Source: Fuerstiella sp. (lineage in GTDB: Bacteria; Planctomycetota; Planctomycetia; Planctomycetales; Planctomycetaceae). From it: DNA of 64,000 bases. The number at the start of each line of letters is the position of its first letter. Position 1 is the stretch's first letter. The notes beneath the pieces are model-generated. The model was not told the DNA's origin, did not search any database, and was given only the letters and a program-made list of their open reading frames with translations. Shown piece by piece: positions 1 through 10,083 of the stretch. Location: positions 1 to 64,000 of the forward strand of contig JALHMY010000016.1 of the NCBI GenBank assembly GCA_022843805.1, in the 5' to 3' direction. The position numbers and the translations under genes are program-made.

Positions 1-643
1 TATAACACCCTCCTCACGTCCAAATAACACCCGCGCCCCGAAGTTCACCAGCCCCCTCCCGATCTTGCTTCGCTCGATCGACCTCCCCCAGCTTTGCTGG
101 GAGAGGAGGTTTTTACAACCTCCCCTCCCGCGCAGCGAAGCGAAGTGGGAGGGGTCGGCCGAAGGCCGGGGGAGGGCCCGCCGCGGGTTGCACTCAACGC
201 CGCCCCTATAACACCCTCCTCGCGTTCCAGTAACACCCGCGTCCCGCAGTTCACCAGCCCCCTCCCGATCTTGCTTCGCTCGATCGACCTCCCCCAGCTT
301 TGCTGGGAGAGGAGGTTTTAAAACCTCCCCTCCCGCGCAGCGAAGCGAAGTGGGAGGGGTCGGCCGAAGGCCGGGGGAGGGCCCGCCGCGGGTTGCACTC
401 AACGCCGCCCCTATAAACCCTCCTCACGTCCAAATAACACCCGCACCCTGCAGTTCACCAGCCCCCTCCCGATCTTGCTTCGCTCGATCGACCTCCCCCG
501 GCTTCGCCGGGAGAGGAGGTAAAACAACCTCCCCTCCCGCGCAGCGAAGCGAAGTGGGAGGGGTCGGCCGTCAGGCCGGGGGAGGGCACGCCGCGTCTTG
601 CACTCAACGCCGCCCCAATAACACCCGCGCCCCGCAGTTCACC
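1..643. repeat. Three tandem ~205-bp intergenic repeat units plus a partial fourth
   Basis: Unit starts are at 1, 207 and 412, giving periods of 206 and 205 bp; each begins with TATAA and CCCTCCTC-type sequence. A fourth copy stops after about 27 bp (617-643). Every unit contains a short hairpin of the type CCAGCTTTGCTGG and a longer GC-rich arm around CGCAGCGAAGCG. Differences between units are scattered substitutions and 1-2 base indels, so the copies are related but not freshly duplicated. Reading frames run through the array but use different frames between units and resemble no protein, so I treat it as non-coding. The array sits downstream of the ABC permease stop and may extend left of the window. 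Confidence 0.9.
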
Positions 644-659
644 GTACCGTTATCGTCAC

Positions 660-1895
660 TCAGGTTTCTGCTCGGAATCGCAGAAGCCCGCCTATAAAGA
701 ACACCGTTGAGAATGTCAGCAGGACACCGCAACTGGTACCGATAATACTCATGTTTGGAGCATCTCTGGTCAGCAGCTCGCTGTAGGCATCCAGAGCCCA
801 GGCGTGAGGAGTACACAGGCTGATTTTCTGACTAAGCTCCGGCATCCATGCCCTTGGAACCAGGCAACCACTGATGCCGGCACTGGATAAAACAATCAGG
901 TTGCCAAACGACGAAACCTGTGATTCCGTTTTGCAGAGCGTGGAGAACAACAGTCCGAGGGTCGTTGCAGCCAGCGATGTGCACAGCATAATGGGAGCAA
1001 TCAGCCACGGGGTTGGTCCCCAGGACATGCCGAAGAGGATCCGCCCGCTGATCATCAGGATGGAAGTCTGCATCAGCGACATCACCAGAAACGGGAGTGT
1101 CTTGCCGAGCAATATGGAACCCGGTTTGATGGGCGAAATTCGTAACCGGCGCAGAGTTCCAAGATCACGTTCCGCGATGAAAGAGCGGCCCATAATGTTT
1201 ACGAGAAAGAACACAAACAGCACGGTGTAGCTGGGGATCAGAAACTGATAAACGCGAACATCCGGCTTTGCGGTCGCTCGGCCGGCTTCTGAATGTTCCC
1301 ATGGTTCGGGGACAACCGAATTTCTGGCCGCACCGCGGAAGACCGGCAGTTTCTCTGCGACAAGGGGCAGCATCGCATCCTGTAGCGCAAGTCTCAGAAT
1401 TGCCTTAACGAGGCCCTCTGTCAATGGATCGGCCAGGTCATTGCGTTTGATGCGAATATCGAGGGCCTGAAAACCTTCCTTCAGCGGACCGGTTTCAGGG
1501 GCCGTCAGATCGGCTCGTGACAGTGAATTCAGAATGGGCTCAAACTTCGGCCCCACAACGATTCTGGCATCTGTCTGCCCATTTGGTGGCTCCTCAGACA
1601 GTCTTTGCAGAGTCTGCGGAGTGTCATCCGGCGGCGAGACAGCTCGCATCATGACATTTTCATAGCCCGCCAGAAAACCGGACAACCGTTCGGAAATGGG
1701 CGAGTGTGAAAAGTCGGCAAATTCGATGATCAGTCCCAGTCTTCGTTGTTCACGATCACTGCGCAGTCGTCCGGTAGAAGAGCCCACGATGGCAATAATC
1801 ACCATCGGGAGCGCTACAAGAATCACAAGTGCGCGACGATCCCGAATCAGCAGACGCAGATCTTTGAGTGTAATCGTGAGGGCGTCAAACAACAT
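660..1895 (-). CDS. ABC-2 type transporter permease
   Basis: This 411-residue integral membrane protein has the ABC-2 permease layout: one membrane segment near residues 22-40, a large extracytoplasmic region of about 190 residues, then a cluster of five or so hydrophobic segments from about residue 220 to the C-terminus. It should pair with the ATPase encoded 61 bp upstream to make an efflux pump for a hydrophobic compound, a drug or an envelope component. No substrate can be read from the sequence. It is the last gene of a minus-strand group with the ATPase and the haem-binding dehydrogenase, and is followed directly by the tandem repeats, with no clear terminator seen. Confidence 0.85.
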   Translation of the reverse strand: MLFDALTITLKDLRLLIRDRRALVILVALPMVIIAIVGSSTGRLRSDREQRRLGLIIEFADFSHSPISERLSGFLAGYENVMMRAVSPPDDTPQTLQRLSEEPPNGQTDARIVVGPKFEPILNSLSRADLTAPETGPLKEGFQALDIRIKRNDLADPLTEGLVKAILRLALQDAMLPLVAEKLPVFRGAARNSVVPEPWEHSEAGRATAKPDVRVYQFLIPSYTVLFVFFLVNIMGRSFIAERDLGTLRRLRISPIKPGSILLGKTLPFLVMSLMQTSILMISGRILFGMSWGPTPWLIAPIMLCTSLAATTLGLLFSTLCKTESQVSSFGNLIVLSSAGISGCLVPRAWMPELSQKISLCTPHAWALDAYSELLTRDAPNMSIIGTSCGVLLTFSTVFFIGGLLRFRAET

Positions 1896-1956
1896 AAATG
1901 GCGGGTACTTTATCGGTCTGTCCGTCCGGAGGCACTGGCCCGAAGTGTGATGAAAA

Positions 1957-2910
1957 TCAATCGCGAAGCCGGCTTCCGGTCAGCTTAAGAAACAGTCGTT
2001 CCAGATTCGGTTCGAGGGTTCTAATTGAACGAACTGTCAGCTGATAGTCGGCCAGCAATTTCAGAAGAGCAGTGACTTCGGCATGCAGTGCAGATTCGGA
2101 AAAGGATTCTGAGGTAGCGACCCGCAGAACGGTGTCGTGTTCAGCGGACCCGGTTTCCACCGTCACGTTATCGCCGAGCGGCAGTGAATCCGGGATTTGA
2201 GACTGAATCAATCGCAGTTCAACTTCATACGGAATCCGACGTAGTAATTCGGAAATTGCATCGCAGGCCAGCATCACGCCGTGGTCAACAATTGCTGCCC
2301 GGGCACAAACGGTTTCCACTTCTTCCATGTAGTGGCTCGCATAAATCACGGCTGTTCCGGATTGTTGCAGGCTGCGCACACAGTCCAGCAGGTGGGCGCG
2401 GCTTTGAGGATCTACTCCCACCGTGGGTTCATCGAGAATTAACAGCAGCGGCTGATGCATAACAGCCGCTGCAAAGTTCAGTCGTCGCTTCATTCCGCCG
2501 GAAAATCGTCCGGCCGGGTCATCGGCCCGGCTGGTAAGGCCAACACGATCAAGTGCTTCGTCAACTCGCTGTTTCAGCAGACTGCCCGACAGTCGATAAA
2601 GCTTCGCAAAGAATCGCAGATTTTCTCTGGCTGTCAGGTCCGGATAAATCGCGAGATCCTGCGGAACCACTCCCAGCATCCTGCGGGATTCGGGATCGTT
2701 GCGAGTCATGGGCCGCCCATTGAGCAGCACTTCTCCTGAGTCAGCCGTCTGAACGCCCGCAATGATCATCATGGTCGTCGATTTGCCGGCGCCATTCGGC
2801 CCCAGAAGCCCGAACGCCTCACCGGCATCAACGCTAAACGAGAGGTCTTTGACGACCTGGTGTTCATCAAATGACTTGTTGAGTTTTTTAACTTCCAGAA
2901 GAGCAGTCAT
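1957..2910 (-). CDS. ABC transporter ATP-binding protein
   Basis: A 317-residue nucleotide-binding subunit of the CcmA/NatA/DrrA class. Walker A (GPNGAGKS) is at about residues 37-44, the signature appears as FSGGM at 136-140 and Walker B with the catalytic Glu (LLLILDEP) at 155-162, followed by the usual VGVDP. The last ~100 residues form the C-terminal extension common in DrrA-type exporters. It powers the permease encoded downstream. Its ATG lies one base after the stop of the haem-binding dehydrogenase, so the two are probably translationally coupled. That does not prove a shared function, and a general exporter remains possible. Confidence 0.92.
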   Translation of the reverse strand: MTALLEVKKLNKSFDEHQVVKDLSFSVDAGEAFGLLGPNGAGKSTTMMIIAGVQTADSGEVLLNGRPMTRNDPESRRMLGVVPQDLAIYPDLTARENLRFFAKLYRLSGSLLKQRVDEALDRVGLTSRADDPAGRFSGGMKRRLNFAAAVMHQPLLLILDEPTVGVDPQSRAHLLDCVRSLQQSGTAVIYASHYMEEVETVCARAAIVDHGVMLACDAISELLRRIPYEVELRLIQSQIPDSLPLGDNVTVETGSAEHDTVLRVATSESFSESALHAEVTALLKLLADYQLTVRSIRTLEPNLERLFLKLTGSRLRD

Positions 2911-2911
2911 A

Positions 2912-5900
2912 TCAGGGTTGCAATGATTTCTTTTTTAATGACTGCATGTATTCCACAACGTCAGCCAGTTCCTGTGTTGTCATGGTCTTTTGCAAATCTG
3001 CCGGCATGAGCGAGATCTTTTGCTTTACAAGCTCTTCGATTTCCGACTTTTTAAACATTCGGATGATAGCGTCATCACCTCTTATACTGACGCTGTCATC
3101 TGTCTGGCTGGTCAGCAGCCCGGTCACCGTTGTGCCGGAATTCAGAACGACCGTCCAGGCCTCATAATTGTGACTGATTCCGGCACTTGGGTACAGAACG
3201 GATTCGAACATTGCCTCACGGCTGAGCTTGCTGCCAATCTCATCAAGCCCTGGTCCAATTTCCCGGCCCATTTGAGCAACCACATGACATTTATGACAGG
3301 TGCCAGTTGTAAAGAATACAAGTCGTCCGTTGACAGCATCGCCTTTCAGCGCCAGAAGTTCACTGATGGGTGGTGTGGGAATATTGTCCTTCGACGGCGG
3401 CAGAGGAAATAATCGGGCCGCCTGTTCCCGAGCCTGTCGCGATGGAGCAGAATGCAGTGCCGCTGCAACAGCCTGCGTCAGTTCCGGATCAAGCTTTTCC
3501 TCGTCAGCCAGCTTAACCAGTTCCATCGCCGCATTATTGACTCGCGACGCTGCCTTTACAGCAGCTCGCCGAACATCAATACTGACATCCGAAGCATTGA
3601 TCACTGCCAGCAATGGTCCGGCGATTGCACCATTGGCCGAATTGCCCATCACCTCTGCCGTTGCAATCGCGGCTGCCGCGTCCATCCCTGTCAGTGCGGA
3701 TGTCAGCAGCGACCATTGCTTCAGTTCCAGCAACGCCGAAATTGCTTCCACACCAACCTGCTGAGCGGCATTCTTTTGTGCCAGTGCCAGCAATTCAGAA
3801 TAACGATCCTGAAGTCGAAAACGCTTTACAAGCTGGACGAACTGTGGGCTTCCGGCAGTCTTTGCCAGCACCTCTTCCAGTGAAGACCGTGCTTCCGGTA
3901 TTTCATTCAGGTCACCCTGAATTCGCTGCAGCGCCTCAGTCACCACCATCGTCGAAAATTGTGACTGAACCGCATCGGCACGCACACCGGTCAATAAGCG
4001 GCGAACCGCTGCTGAACTGTCTTTGGCAGGCTGAAAATCCAGCGCCCGAAACATGCCAGCGATCGTGGAGGCAGGGATAGCTGTCTCCGATGGTTCTCCC
4101 TCAGCAGCGTAATCCAGAATGGTACTCACGATTTCCTGTGCGGAAGATGTTCCGCGACTTCGCCACAACAGATTGCGAGCCTGCGCATTCAGTTCGGGCG
4201 TTTCCCTGACGCTGCTGCGCCGACTGGCATAAGCTGTTCTCATCGCATCCCACGACCCGTCAGCCGCAAGTCCCAGTGCTTCCAGATACCATCGATCGGC
4301 TCCGTCATGCTGAACGGCGAGTGCCGCCCACAGTTCCGGTTTGCGTTCAGACTTCGAGTGTCTCAGGCTAATCAGGCATTCCCTTCGCACCTGAGACGAC
4401 TGATCTTTCACAAGCTTCCCGACAATTGGGATGATGTCCAGCTCCATCCGGCGAGCCAGTCTCAGTCCGGTAATGCGCAGATTGCTGTCTGCATCGGTAA
4501 TCGCCATGTCAACATAGTGCTGAGCCTTGTTGGCAATCTGACCAAGCAGCCAGAGTGCCCTCGCACGAAAACGAGGATTCGGAGATGTCTGATACATTTT
4601 CAGCAGGTCGGCTTCCGCTTCAGCACCTGCTGACTTCAGCTTTGTAAACGCCAGATATCGTGTTGAGTTGTTCGGGCTGGTCAGCGCGGTCAGGGCTCCC
4701 GCGATGGTGCTGAAATCCTGGACCGGGGCGCTGTACTTTCGACCGGGCAGACAAACTCGAAACAGACGACCGCGATCCACATCTCCCTGACGGTGACCAC
4801 CCACTCCGGGATCGTACCAGTCTGCAATGATCAGCGAACCATCCGGAGCCACACACACATCAGACGGACGAAACCACTGATCACGAGTTCCGTTCAGAAT
4901 ATCGTTAACCTTTGCCTCGTAACCAGCACCCTGATCCGAAACTGAATAGCTGCGGACCACGTTGGGTCCGGCATCGCAATGAATGAGCTGATTCAGAAAA
5001 CGTTCCGGAAGATCCTGACCTTCGTAGATCAGAATTCCGGTCGGCGATCCGGCTCCGGTTTGCAGAATATTCGGTATGACTCCCGGATCGTTCAAATGCC
5101 AGTGCTGGAGCGGGATTTCCTTTTCGAGGTTCGTACGAGGTTCTCGCCAGCCAGCTCCGGTGAACTCATCCTTGTAGCCGTAGTTTCCGTATTCCATCAC
5201 ATAGTTGATTCGCACTCCGCGATTACCATCATCGTCATTGTCCGACTGCCAGATGGTCCCAAAGCTGTCGACGCACAGTTCCCAGTTGTTGCGAAAGTTC
5301 CATCCCAGCGTGTCGACTTTGCTGCCATCCGGTTCACACCGGAATGCCATGCCCTCCTGATAGGGACGTCGGGCTGCACGAACTTCGTTACCGGCGATGT
5401 CAGTGACGATCGAGCCGTCCGGTCTGTGCAATTCTTCTCCGCTGTTTCCAAAGTTGAAGTAAAGCCGCCCGTCAGGACCGAATAGAAAGCTGTGAATTCC
5501 GTGATCATGCTGTGTACCTTTGATGCCGGTAAACATCACTTCCTTTCGGTCGGCTTTCAGATCTCCATTGTCGTCATAAAAGCTAAATACACTGTCGCCT
5601 GCCGAAACGATCACGCGATTTCCCAGTACACAGACTCCATGAGCTGAGTCGATGTCGCGTCCCTGATAAAATGTGGTTTGCTTATCAGCAGTGCCATCGC
5701 CGTCGGTGTCTTCCAGGATCAGAATACGATCCCCTTCTGCACGGTCGGGATTACCTGAGTTGGCAAATCGACGATAGTTGACCACCTCGCAGACCCAGAC
5801 GCGACCCAGATGATCAATGTCGATATTGGAAGGGCTCAGCAGCATTGGTTCTGCCGCAAATAACTTAAGTTCCAGCCCTTCGGCAACATCAAGGCTCGCA

Positions 5901-6064
5901 ACCGCCTCTTCAGGTGAGCGGGTCGTCTGCTGTCCAGGCTCTGAAAGAATAGCCGACGTGACAACTCCGGCAGGTGCGACAGCCAGAGGATCGGCCCCGT
6001 CGGCAGATTTCTGAGCCCACAGTCCACCCACCAAAAGGATCAGCGTATAAACGTTCTGTCGCAC
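2912..6064 (-). CDS. PVC-type haem-binding domain dehydrogenase with HEAT repeats and cytochrome c domain
   Basis: A 1050-residue exported protein of the family expanded in Planctomycetes and Verrucomicrobia. Order of parts: Sec signal (about residues 1-24), a membrane-bound-dehydrogenase beta-propeller (about 60-450, with DTDGDG and RLYFNFG-type blades), alpha-helical HEAT-like repeats (about 470-880), then a C-terminal cytochrome c domain with one haem site CHKCH at 923-927 and a distal Met-containing segment. It probably oxidises a sugar or alcohol in the periplasm and passes electrons to c-type cytochromes; the substrate is unknown. The stop lies one base before the ABC ATPase start, so it may lead a three-gene transcript. 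Confidence 0.9.
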   Translation of the reverse strand: MRQNVYTLILLVGGLWAQKSADGADPLAVAPAGVVTSAILSEPGQQTTRSPEEAVASLDVAEGLELKLFAAEPMLLSPSNIDIDHLGRVWVCEVVNYRRFANSGNPDRAEGDRILILEDTDGDGTADKQTTFYQGRDIDSAHGVCVLGNRVIVSAGDSVFSFYDDNGDLKADRKEVMFTGIKGTQHDHGIHSFLFGPDGRLYFNFGNSGEELHRPDGSIVTDIAGNEVRAARRPYQEGMAFRCEPDGSKVDTLGWNFRNNWELCVDSFGTIWQSDNDDDGNRGVRINYVMEYGNYGYKDEFTGAGWREPRTNLEKEIPLQHWHLNDPGVIPNILQTGAGSPTGILIYEGQDLPERFLNQLIHCDAGPNVVRSYSVSDQGAGYEAKVNDILNGTRDQWFRPSDVCVAPDGSLIIADWYDPGVGGHRQGDVDRGRLFRVCLPGRKYSAPVQDFSTIAGALTALTSPNNSTRYLAFTKLKSAGAEAEADLLKMYQTSPNPRFRARALWLLGQIANKAQHYVDMAITDADSNLRITGLRLARRMELDIIPIVGKLVKDQSSQVRRECLISLRHSKSERKPELWAALAVQHDGADRWYLEALGLAADGSWDAMRTAYASRRSSVRETPELNAQARNLLWRSRGTSSAQEIVSTILDYAAEGEPSETAIPASTIAGMFRALDFQPAKDSSAAVRRLLTGVRADAVQSQFSTMVVTEALQRIQGDLNEIPEARSSLEEVLAKTAGSPQFVQLVKRFRLQDRYSELLALAQKNAAQQVGVEAISALLELKQWSLLTSALTGMDAAAAIATAEVMGNSANGAIAGPLLAVINASDVSIDVRRAAVKAASRVNNAAMELVKLADEEKLDPELTQAVAAALHSAPSRQAREQAARLFPLPPSKDNIPTPPISELLALKGDAVNGRLVFFTTGTCHKCHVVAQMGREIGPGLDEIGSKLSREAMFESVLYPSAGISHNYEAWTVVLNSGTTVTGLLTSQTDDSVSIRGDDAIIRMFKKSEIEELVKQKISLMPADLQKTMTTQELADVVEYMQSLKKKSLQP

Positions 6065-6344
6065 TGTGCATTGCTCCTGTCATATTCACGGTCAGCGGCA
6101 TACGGACCTGAGTCAGCACCGCTGAAAAAGTCACTTTACCGACAAGTTGCCTGTCGAGCGGATCGTCGACGAGCCCGAGTGGGTCACATAATCACAGATT
6201 TGAAGTCACTTCGCCACCGTTTTCAGCCAGCGGGCTCGACCGATTTGAACGGAATCGAGGGCAGACACTGTGATGGTATGCGGGGATTTGTTAGCATTCC
6301 GGACTGGAAATTTCGACAATAATTGGGTTCAGGAACAGGTAACG

Positions 6345-7532
6345 ATGGCGAAGAAATCGATTGCTGATACAGAAGTGGCAGGCCGCAGAGTTCTTATGCG
6401 AGTGGATTTTAACGTGCCGCTGGATGACAACTGTCAGGTCACCGACGACCGGCGAGTCCGCGAAGCACTGCCGTCCATAAAGTCGGTCATTGATCGGGGT
6501 GGGCGACTGATTCTGATGAGCCACCTGGGTCGTCCTGAACCCGGTCAGGACAATTCGAAGGAAAGTCTTAAACCTGCCGCTGATGTACTGGCTTCGCTGC
6601 TGGGAAAACCGGTCGCCTTCGCGACCGATACCGTGGACGCCGATGCCACTGCGAAGGTCGCCGCAATGAAAGACGGCGATGTTCTGGTTCTGGAGAATCT
6701 TCGATTCAACAAAGGTGAGAAAAAAGGCGATCCGGCCTTTTCAGCAAAACTGGCTGCGTTTGCTGATATCTACTGCAACGATGCCTTCGGCACGTGCCAT
6801 CGCACCGATGCCTCGATGGTGGCAGTTCCCGAGGCAATGACTGGCAAGCCGCGTGTCGTTGGATTTCTGGTTCAAAAAGAAATCCAGTATCTGTCAGATG
6901 CCATCCAGAATCCCGGTCGACCGTTTGTCGCGATCGTCGGCGGAAAGAAAGTTTCCGACAAGATTAATGTCATCAAAAACCTGCTGAAGATCTGCGACAA
7001 GGTGCTGATCGGCGGAGCGATGGCCTATACGTTCTCGCTGGCGAATGGCGGGAAGGTGGGGAAGAGCTTTATTGAGAAAGACAAGGTCGAACTGGCAAAA
7101 GAGCTGATTGCTGCCGGTGGTGACAAACTTGTATTGCCGTCAGATACTCACTGTGGTGACGATTTCAGCAGCAGTTGTAATAAGCTGGTTGTCAAAGCCG
7201 GTGAGATCCCTGACAACTTCGAAGGACTCGACATCGGACCGGAGACCGCCAAAACTTACGCCGCGCTTGTTTCTCAGGCGAAGACTGTCGTATGGAACGG
7301 TCCCATGGGCGTTTTTGAGCTGCCTCCTTTTGACGCAGGTACCCGTGCTGTTGCTCAGGCAATCGCTGACAGCTCCGCCACCAGCATCATCGGCGGCGGT
7401 GACAGCGCAGCCGCTGTTCAGCAGCTGGGATTTGCGGATCGAGTGTCACATGTCAGTACCGGCGGCGGAGCCAGTCTGTCAATGCTGGAAGGCGAACGAT
7501 TTGCCGCAGTTGATCTGCTGGACAATGAATGA
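6345..7532 (+). CDS. pgk: Phosphoglycerate kinase
   Basis: Glycolytic enzyme making ATP and 3-phosphoglycerate from 1,3-bisphosphoglycerate and ADP. The substrate motif RVDFNVP is near the N-terminus, SHLGRP follows, and the nucleotide-binding segments GPMGVFE and GGGDSAAAV lie near the C-terminus. Length from this ATG is 395 residues, right for bacterial Pgk. The frame is open 25 codons further upstream, but the extra residues do not resemble Pgk, while MAKKSI at 6345 matches typical N-termini; a weak AGGAACAGG lies just upstream. No other glycolytic gene is adjacent. Confidence 0.97.
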   Translation: MAKKSIADTEVAGRRVLMRVDFNVPLDDNCQVTDDRRVREALPSIKSVIDRGGRLILMSHLGRPEPGQDNSKESLKPAADVLASLLGKPVAFATDTVDADATAKVAAMKDGDVLVLENLRFNKGEKKGDPAFSAKLAAFADIYCNDAFGTCHRTDASMVAVPEAMTGKPRVVGFLVQKEIQYLSDAIQNPGRPFVAIVGGKKVSDKINVIKNLLKICDKVLIGGAMAYTFSLANGGKVGKSFIEKDKVELAKELIAAGGDKLVLPSDTHCGDDFSSSCNKLVVKAGEIPDNFEGLDIGPETAKTYAALVSQAKTVVWNGPMGVFELPPFDAGTRAVAQAIADSSATSIIGGGDSAAAVQQLGFADRVSHVSTGGGASLSMLEGERFAAVDLLDNE

Positions 7533-7545
7533 TGCTGCTCGTATC

Positions 7546-7577
7546 TGCCAGCCATCCTGAAAACGGGATGGCTGGCA
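7546..7577 (+). terminator. Perfect hairpin after pgk, possible terminator
   Basis: A 12-bp perfect inverted repeat (TGCCAGCCATCC at 7546-7557 and its complement at 7566-7577) encloses an 8-base loop and starts 13 bases after the pgk stop. No T-run follows, so it is not a canonical intrinsic terminator. It could slow or end pgk transcription with a factor, or stabilise the 3' end of the mRNA. Confidence 0.5.
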
Positions 7578-7619
7578 CAGGCTGAATTCGAAAACACAAC
7601 ACTTGAATTGAGGTGTCGC

Positions 7620-8957
7620 ATGTGGACTGCAGGTACTCGGCGCAGATTCATCCAGGGTTCAGCGGCAGTTGTGGCTTCCGGAGCGATACTGAGACCGTCT
7701 GGGGCTGTTCAGAAAACTCCATCGGCGCTGGACCGTGTTCGTGTCGGAATTATGGGTGCCGGCGGACGTGCTCTGTCACTCATCGATTCTTTTTCGGCCA
7801 ATAAATCGGTCGAGGTTGTTGCGATCGCGGATCTCGATGCAAGCCGATTGCCGCAGGGCATTGAAACCGCCGCAAAACATCAGGGAAAACGCCCGGCAGT
7901 CCTGAATGACTTTCGCAAAATTCTGGACGATACGTCAATCGATGCACTGGTTGTCGGCACGCCGGATCACTGGCACGCAATTCCCACCATCATGGCCTGT
8001 CAGGCAGGAAAAGATGTGTATGTGGAGAAACCTGACAGTCATAACATCGTCGAAGGAATGCGCATGGTGGCCGCCATGCGAAAACATCAGCGTGTTGTAC
8101 AAATGGGATCTCAGCACCGCTCAACAACGCGTCTTCAGTCGGCCATTGAGTTTGTAAAAAGCGGCAAGCTTGGCCGCTGCCTGACGGCCAAGGCCTGGGA
8201 AAGTTCAAAACAGGGCGCGATCGGCTTTCCAAAAGACAGCGAGCCGCCTGCGGGTGTTGATTACGATATGTGGATCGGGCCGGCGCCAAAACGCCCTTTT
8301 AATGTCAATCGCTTTCACGGACGCTGGCGATGGCTGTATGACTTTGGTACGGGTGATTTGGGCAATGATGGAGTACATCGCCTGGATATGGCCGTCGCCG
8401 TGCTGAATGCGGCCTGCGCCGCTCAGGGGGACGAACCGGTCGGCCTTCCATCCACCATCTTTTCCAATGGCGGAAAATGGTATTTTGATGATGCTCAGGA
8501 ATTCCCTGATACCATGCAGGTCAATTATCAGTTCGCCGGTCGCCATCCCAAACTGCTGACCTATGAAATGCGAGTCTGGGCGCCCTATCCATACCTTGGA
8601 CATTCCGAAGGTTCTGCCGTTTTCGGAGATCAGGGTTATATTGTCGTTGGAAACTCGAACTGGATGGCATGGGGCAAAAACGGTCAGATCCTCGGTCAGG
8701 GCGAAGGAGACAGTCATGAAGCTCCACATGTTGCCAATTTTGTCGATTGTATTCGGACTCGCGCCAAACCAACGTGCGACCTGGAAACCGTAGGACATCC
8801 GGCTTCCGTACTTTGCCACGCCGGTAACATCTCCGCCAGAGTTGGTCGAATGCTGACATTGGATCCGGTCAGCGAAACATTTGTGAGCGACGATGAAGCG
8901 AATGCCCTCAGAACCCGTCCCGAGTATCGAAAACCATGGGTACTGCCGGAGGTGTGA
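7620..8957 (+). CDS. Tat-exported Gfo/Idh/MocA family oxidoreductase
   Basis: A 445-residue NAD(P)-dependent oxidoreductase. It opens with a Tat signal (TRRRFIQGSAAVVASGA), then a Rossmann domain with VGIMGAGGRA, a VVGTPDHWH segment and the family EKP motif in VEKPDSH; the C-terminal part has the GFO_IDH_MocA fold and planctomycete-type GDLGNDGVH. Such proteins act on sugars or sugar derivatives, often coming from sulphated polysaccharides, but the exact reaction cannot be told. I prefer ATG 7620, with GAGGTG seven bases upstream, over the TTG at 7608. It may be transcribed with the DUF1028 gene about 100 bp downstream. Confidence 0.92.
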   Translation: MWTAGTRRRFIQGSAAVVASGAILRPSGAVQKTPSALDRVRVGIMGAGGRALSLIDSFSANKSVEVVAIADLDASRLPQGIETAAKHQGKRPAVLNDFRKILDDTSIDALVVGTPDHWHAIPTIMACQAGKDVYVEKPDSHNIVEGMRMVAAMRKHQRVVQMGSQHRSTTRLQSAIEFVKSGKLGRCLTAKAWESSKQGAIGFPKDSEPPAGVDYDMWIGPAPKRPFNVNRFHGRWRWLYDFGTGDLGNDGVHRLDMAVAVLNAACAAQGDEPVGLPSTIFSNGGKWYFDDAQEFPDTMQVNYQFAGRHPKLLTYEMRVWAPYPYLGHSEGSAVFGDQGYIVVGNSNWMAWGKNGQILGQGEGDSHEAPHVANFVDCIRTRAKPTCDLETVGHPASVLCHAGNISARVGRMLTLDPVSETFVSDDEANALRTRPEYRKPWVLPEV

Positions 8958-9060
8958 GCGTCGTGCTGCCGGCAGTTCATCTGTCCGGTCGCATATCCAG
9001 GTTCCCGTTTAATCCACTAAAGTCACCCCTGACTAAAATAATCACTGAAAGGTCATGGAA

Positions 9061-9933
9061 ATGTCTCGATGGATGAATCAGCGAAGCAGGCAGTCAGCCC
9101 CACAGCATCGCCGTGGTTTTCTTCGAACAGGAGCCATGATAATCAGCGGCATTACGCTTCCAGGTATGTTCAAAGGCCTGTGTGAGACGGCATCTGCTGC
9201 TGGAGAAGCGCCTGTAACTCAACCGGATATTACTGCGACGTTCTCCATCGCAGCTGTGGATCCTGAAAACGGCCTCTGCGGAGCCGGTGTGGCGAGCAAA
9301 TATCCGGCTGTGGGAAAAGTTGTTCCATATGTGAGGGCAGACGTCGGCGTGATTTGCACTCAGCATTATCACGTTCCCAAGTGGGGGGAGCCAGCTCTGG
9401 ATATGCTGCAGCAGGGAATGCGTCCCGAAGCGGTGATCACGGAATTGCTGAAAGATGATAGCGATGCGGAACAGCGACAACTGGCAGTTATTGACATGCA
9501 GGGGCGCGTTGCCGTCCACAATCCCACTCAGGCAGGTGCTTCGAGCCGGTACTGGGCCGCGATGACAGGTCGCAATTACAGCTGTCAGGGAAACACTCTG
9601 ACCGGCCGCGAAGTGGTTGTTGCGATGGCAGCCGCATGGGAAGATACGGACGGCAGCCTTGCCGATCGGCTGATGGCGGCACTGATCGCAGCAGACTGTG
9701 CCGGCGGTGATCATCGCGGCCGCCTTGCAGCTGGCATCCGAATCGCGAAAAAGGGTGTTGAGGGTGACTGGTTTTCGCTGCATGTCGATCGAAGCGACGA
9801 TGCCGTTCTGGAGCTGGCAGAGAAGTACGCCGAACTGGAACACGAGGCAAAGGGAAACTGGAGCGGCGGAAAACTGCCTTTCCGAAATCCGTGTCCGAAT
9901 CGAATTGTACCAACCGCTCCCTCGGAGAAATGA
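9061..9933 (+). CDS. Tat-exported DUF1028 family protein
   Basis: A 290-residue protein with a twin-arginine signal (RRGFLRTG) followed by a full DUF1028 domain: TFSIAAVDPENGLCGAGVAS at its start, VGVICTQ, then a VHNPTQ region and TGRNYSCQGN. DUF1028 proteins have an Ntn-hydrolase-like fold; the biochemical role is not settled. I chose ATG 9061 because GAAAGG lies eight bases upstream; ATG 9055 is also possible but is only two bases from that sequence. Tat export is shared with the preceding oxidoreductase. Confidence 0.88.
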   Translation: MSRWMNQRSRQSAPQHRRGFLRTGAMIISGITLPGMFKGLCETASAAGEAPVTQPDITATFSIAAVDPENGLCGAGVASKYPAVGKVVPYVRADVGVICTQHYHVPKWGEPALDMLQQGMRPEAVITELLKDDSDAEQRQLAVIDMQGRVAVHNPTQAGASSRYWAAMTGRNYSCQGNTLTGREVVVAMAAAWEDTDGSLADRLMAALIAADCAGGDHRGRLAAGIRIAKKGVEGDWFSLHVDRSDDAVLELAEKYAELEHEAKGNWSGGKLPFRNPCPNRIVPTAPSEK

Positions 9934-10083
9934 CAGCTGAAAAAATAGCGGCTGGGAAAATGGCAGTGGAAGAAACGGCTGTCGGTTTCCTTCTGGCTTT
10001 CAGGTGGGCGGATGCTCGAATTCCCGTCGATCCGCTCCACCTTCTGTCGCTTCGCCCGCCATTCTTCGCTTCGCCCACAACCG

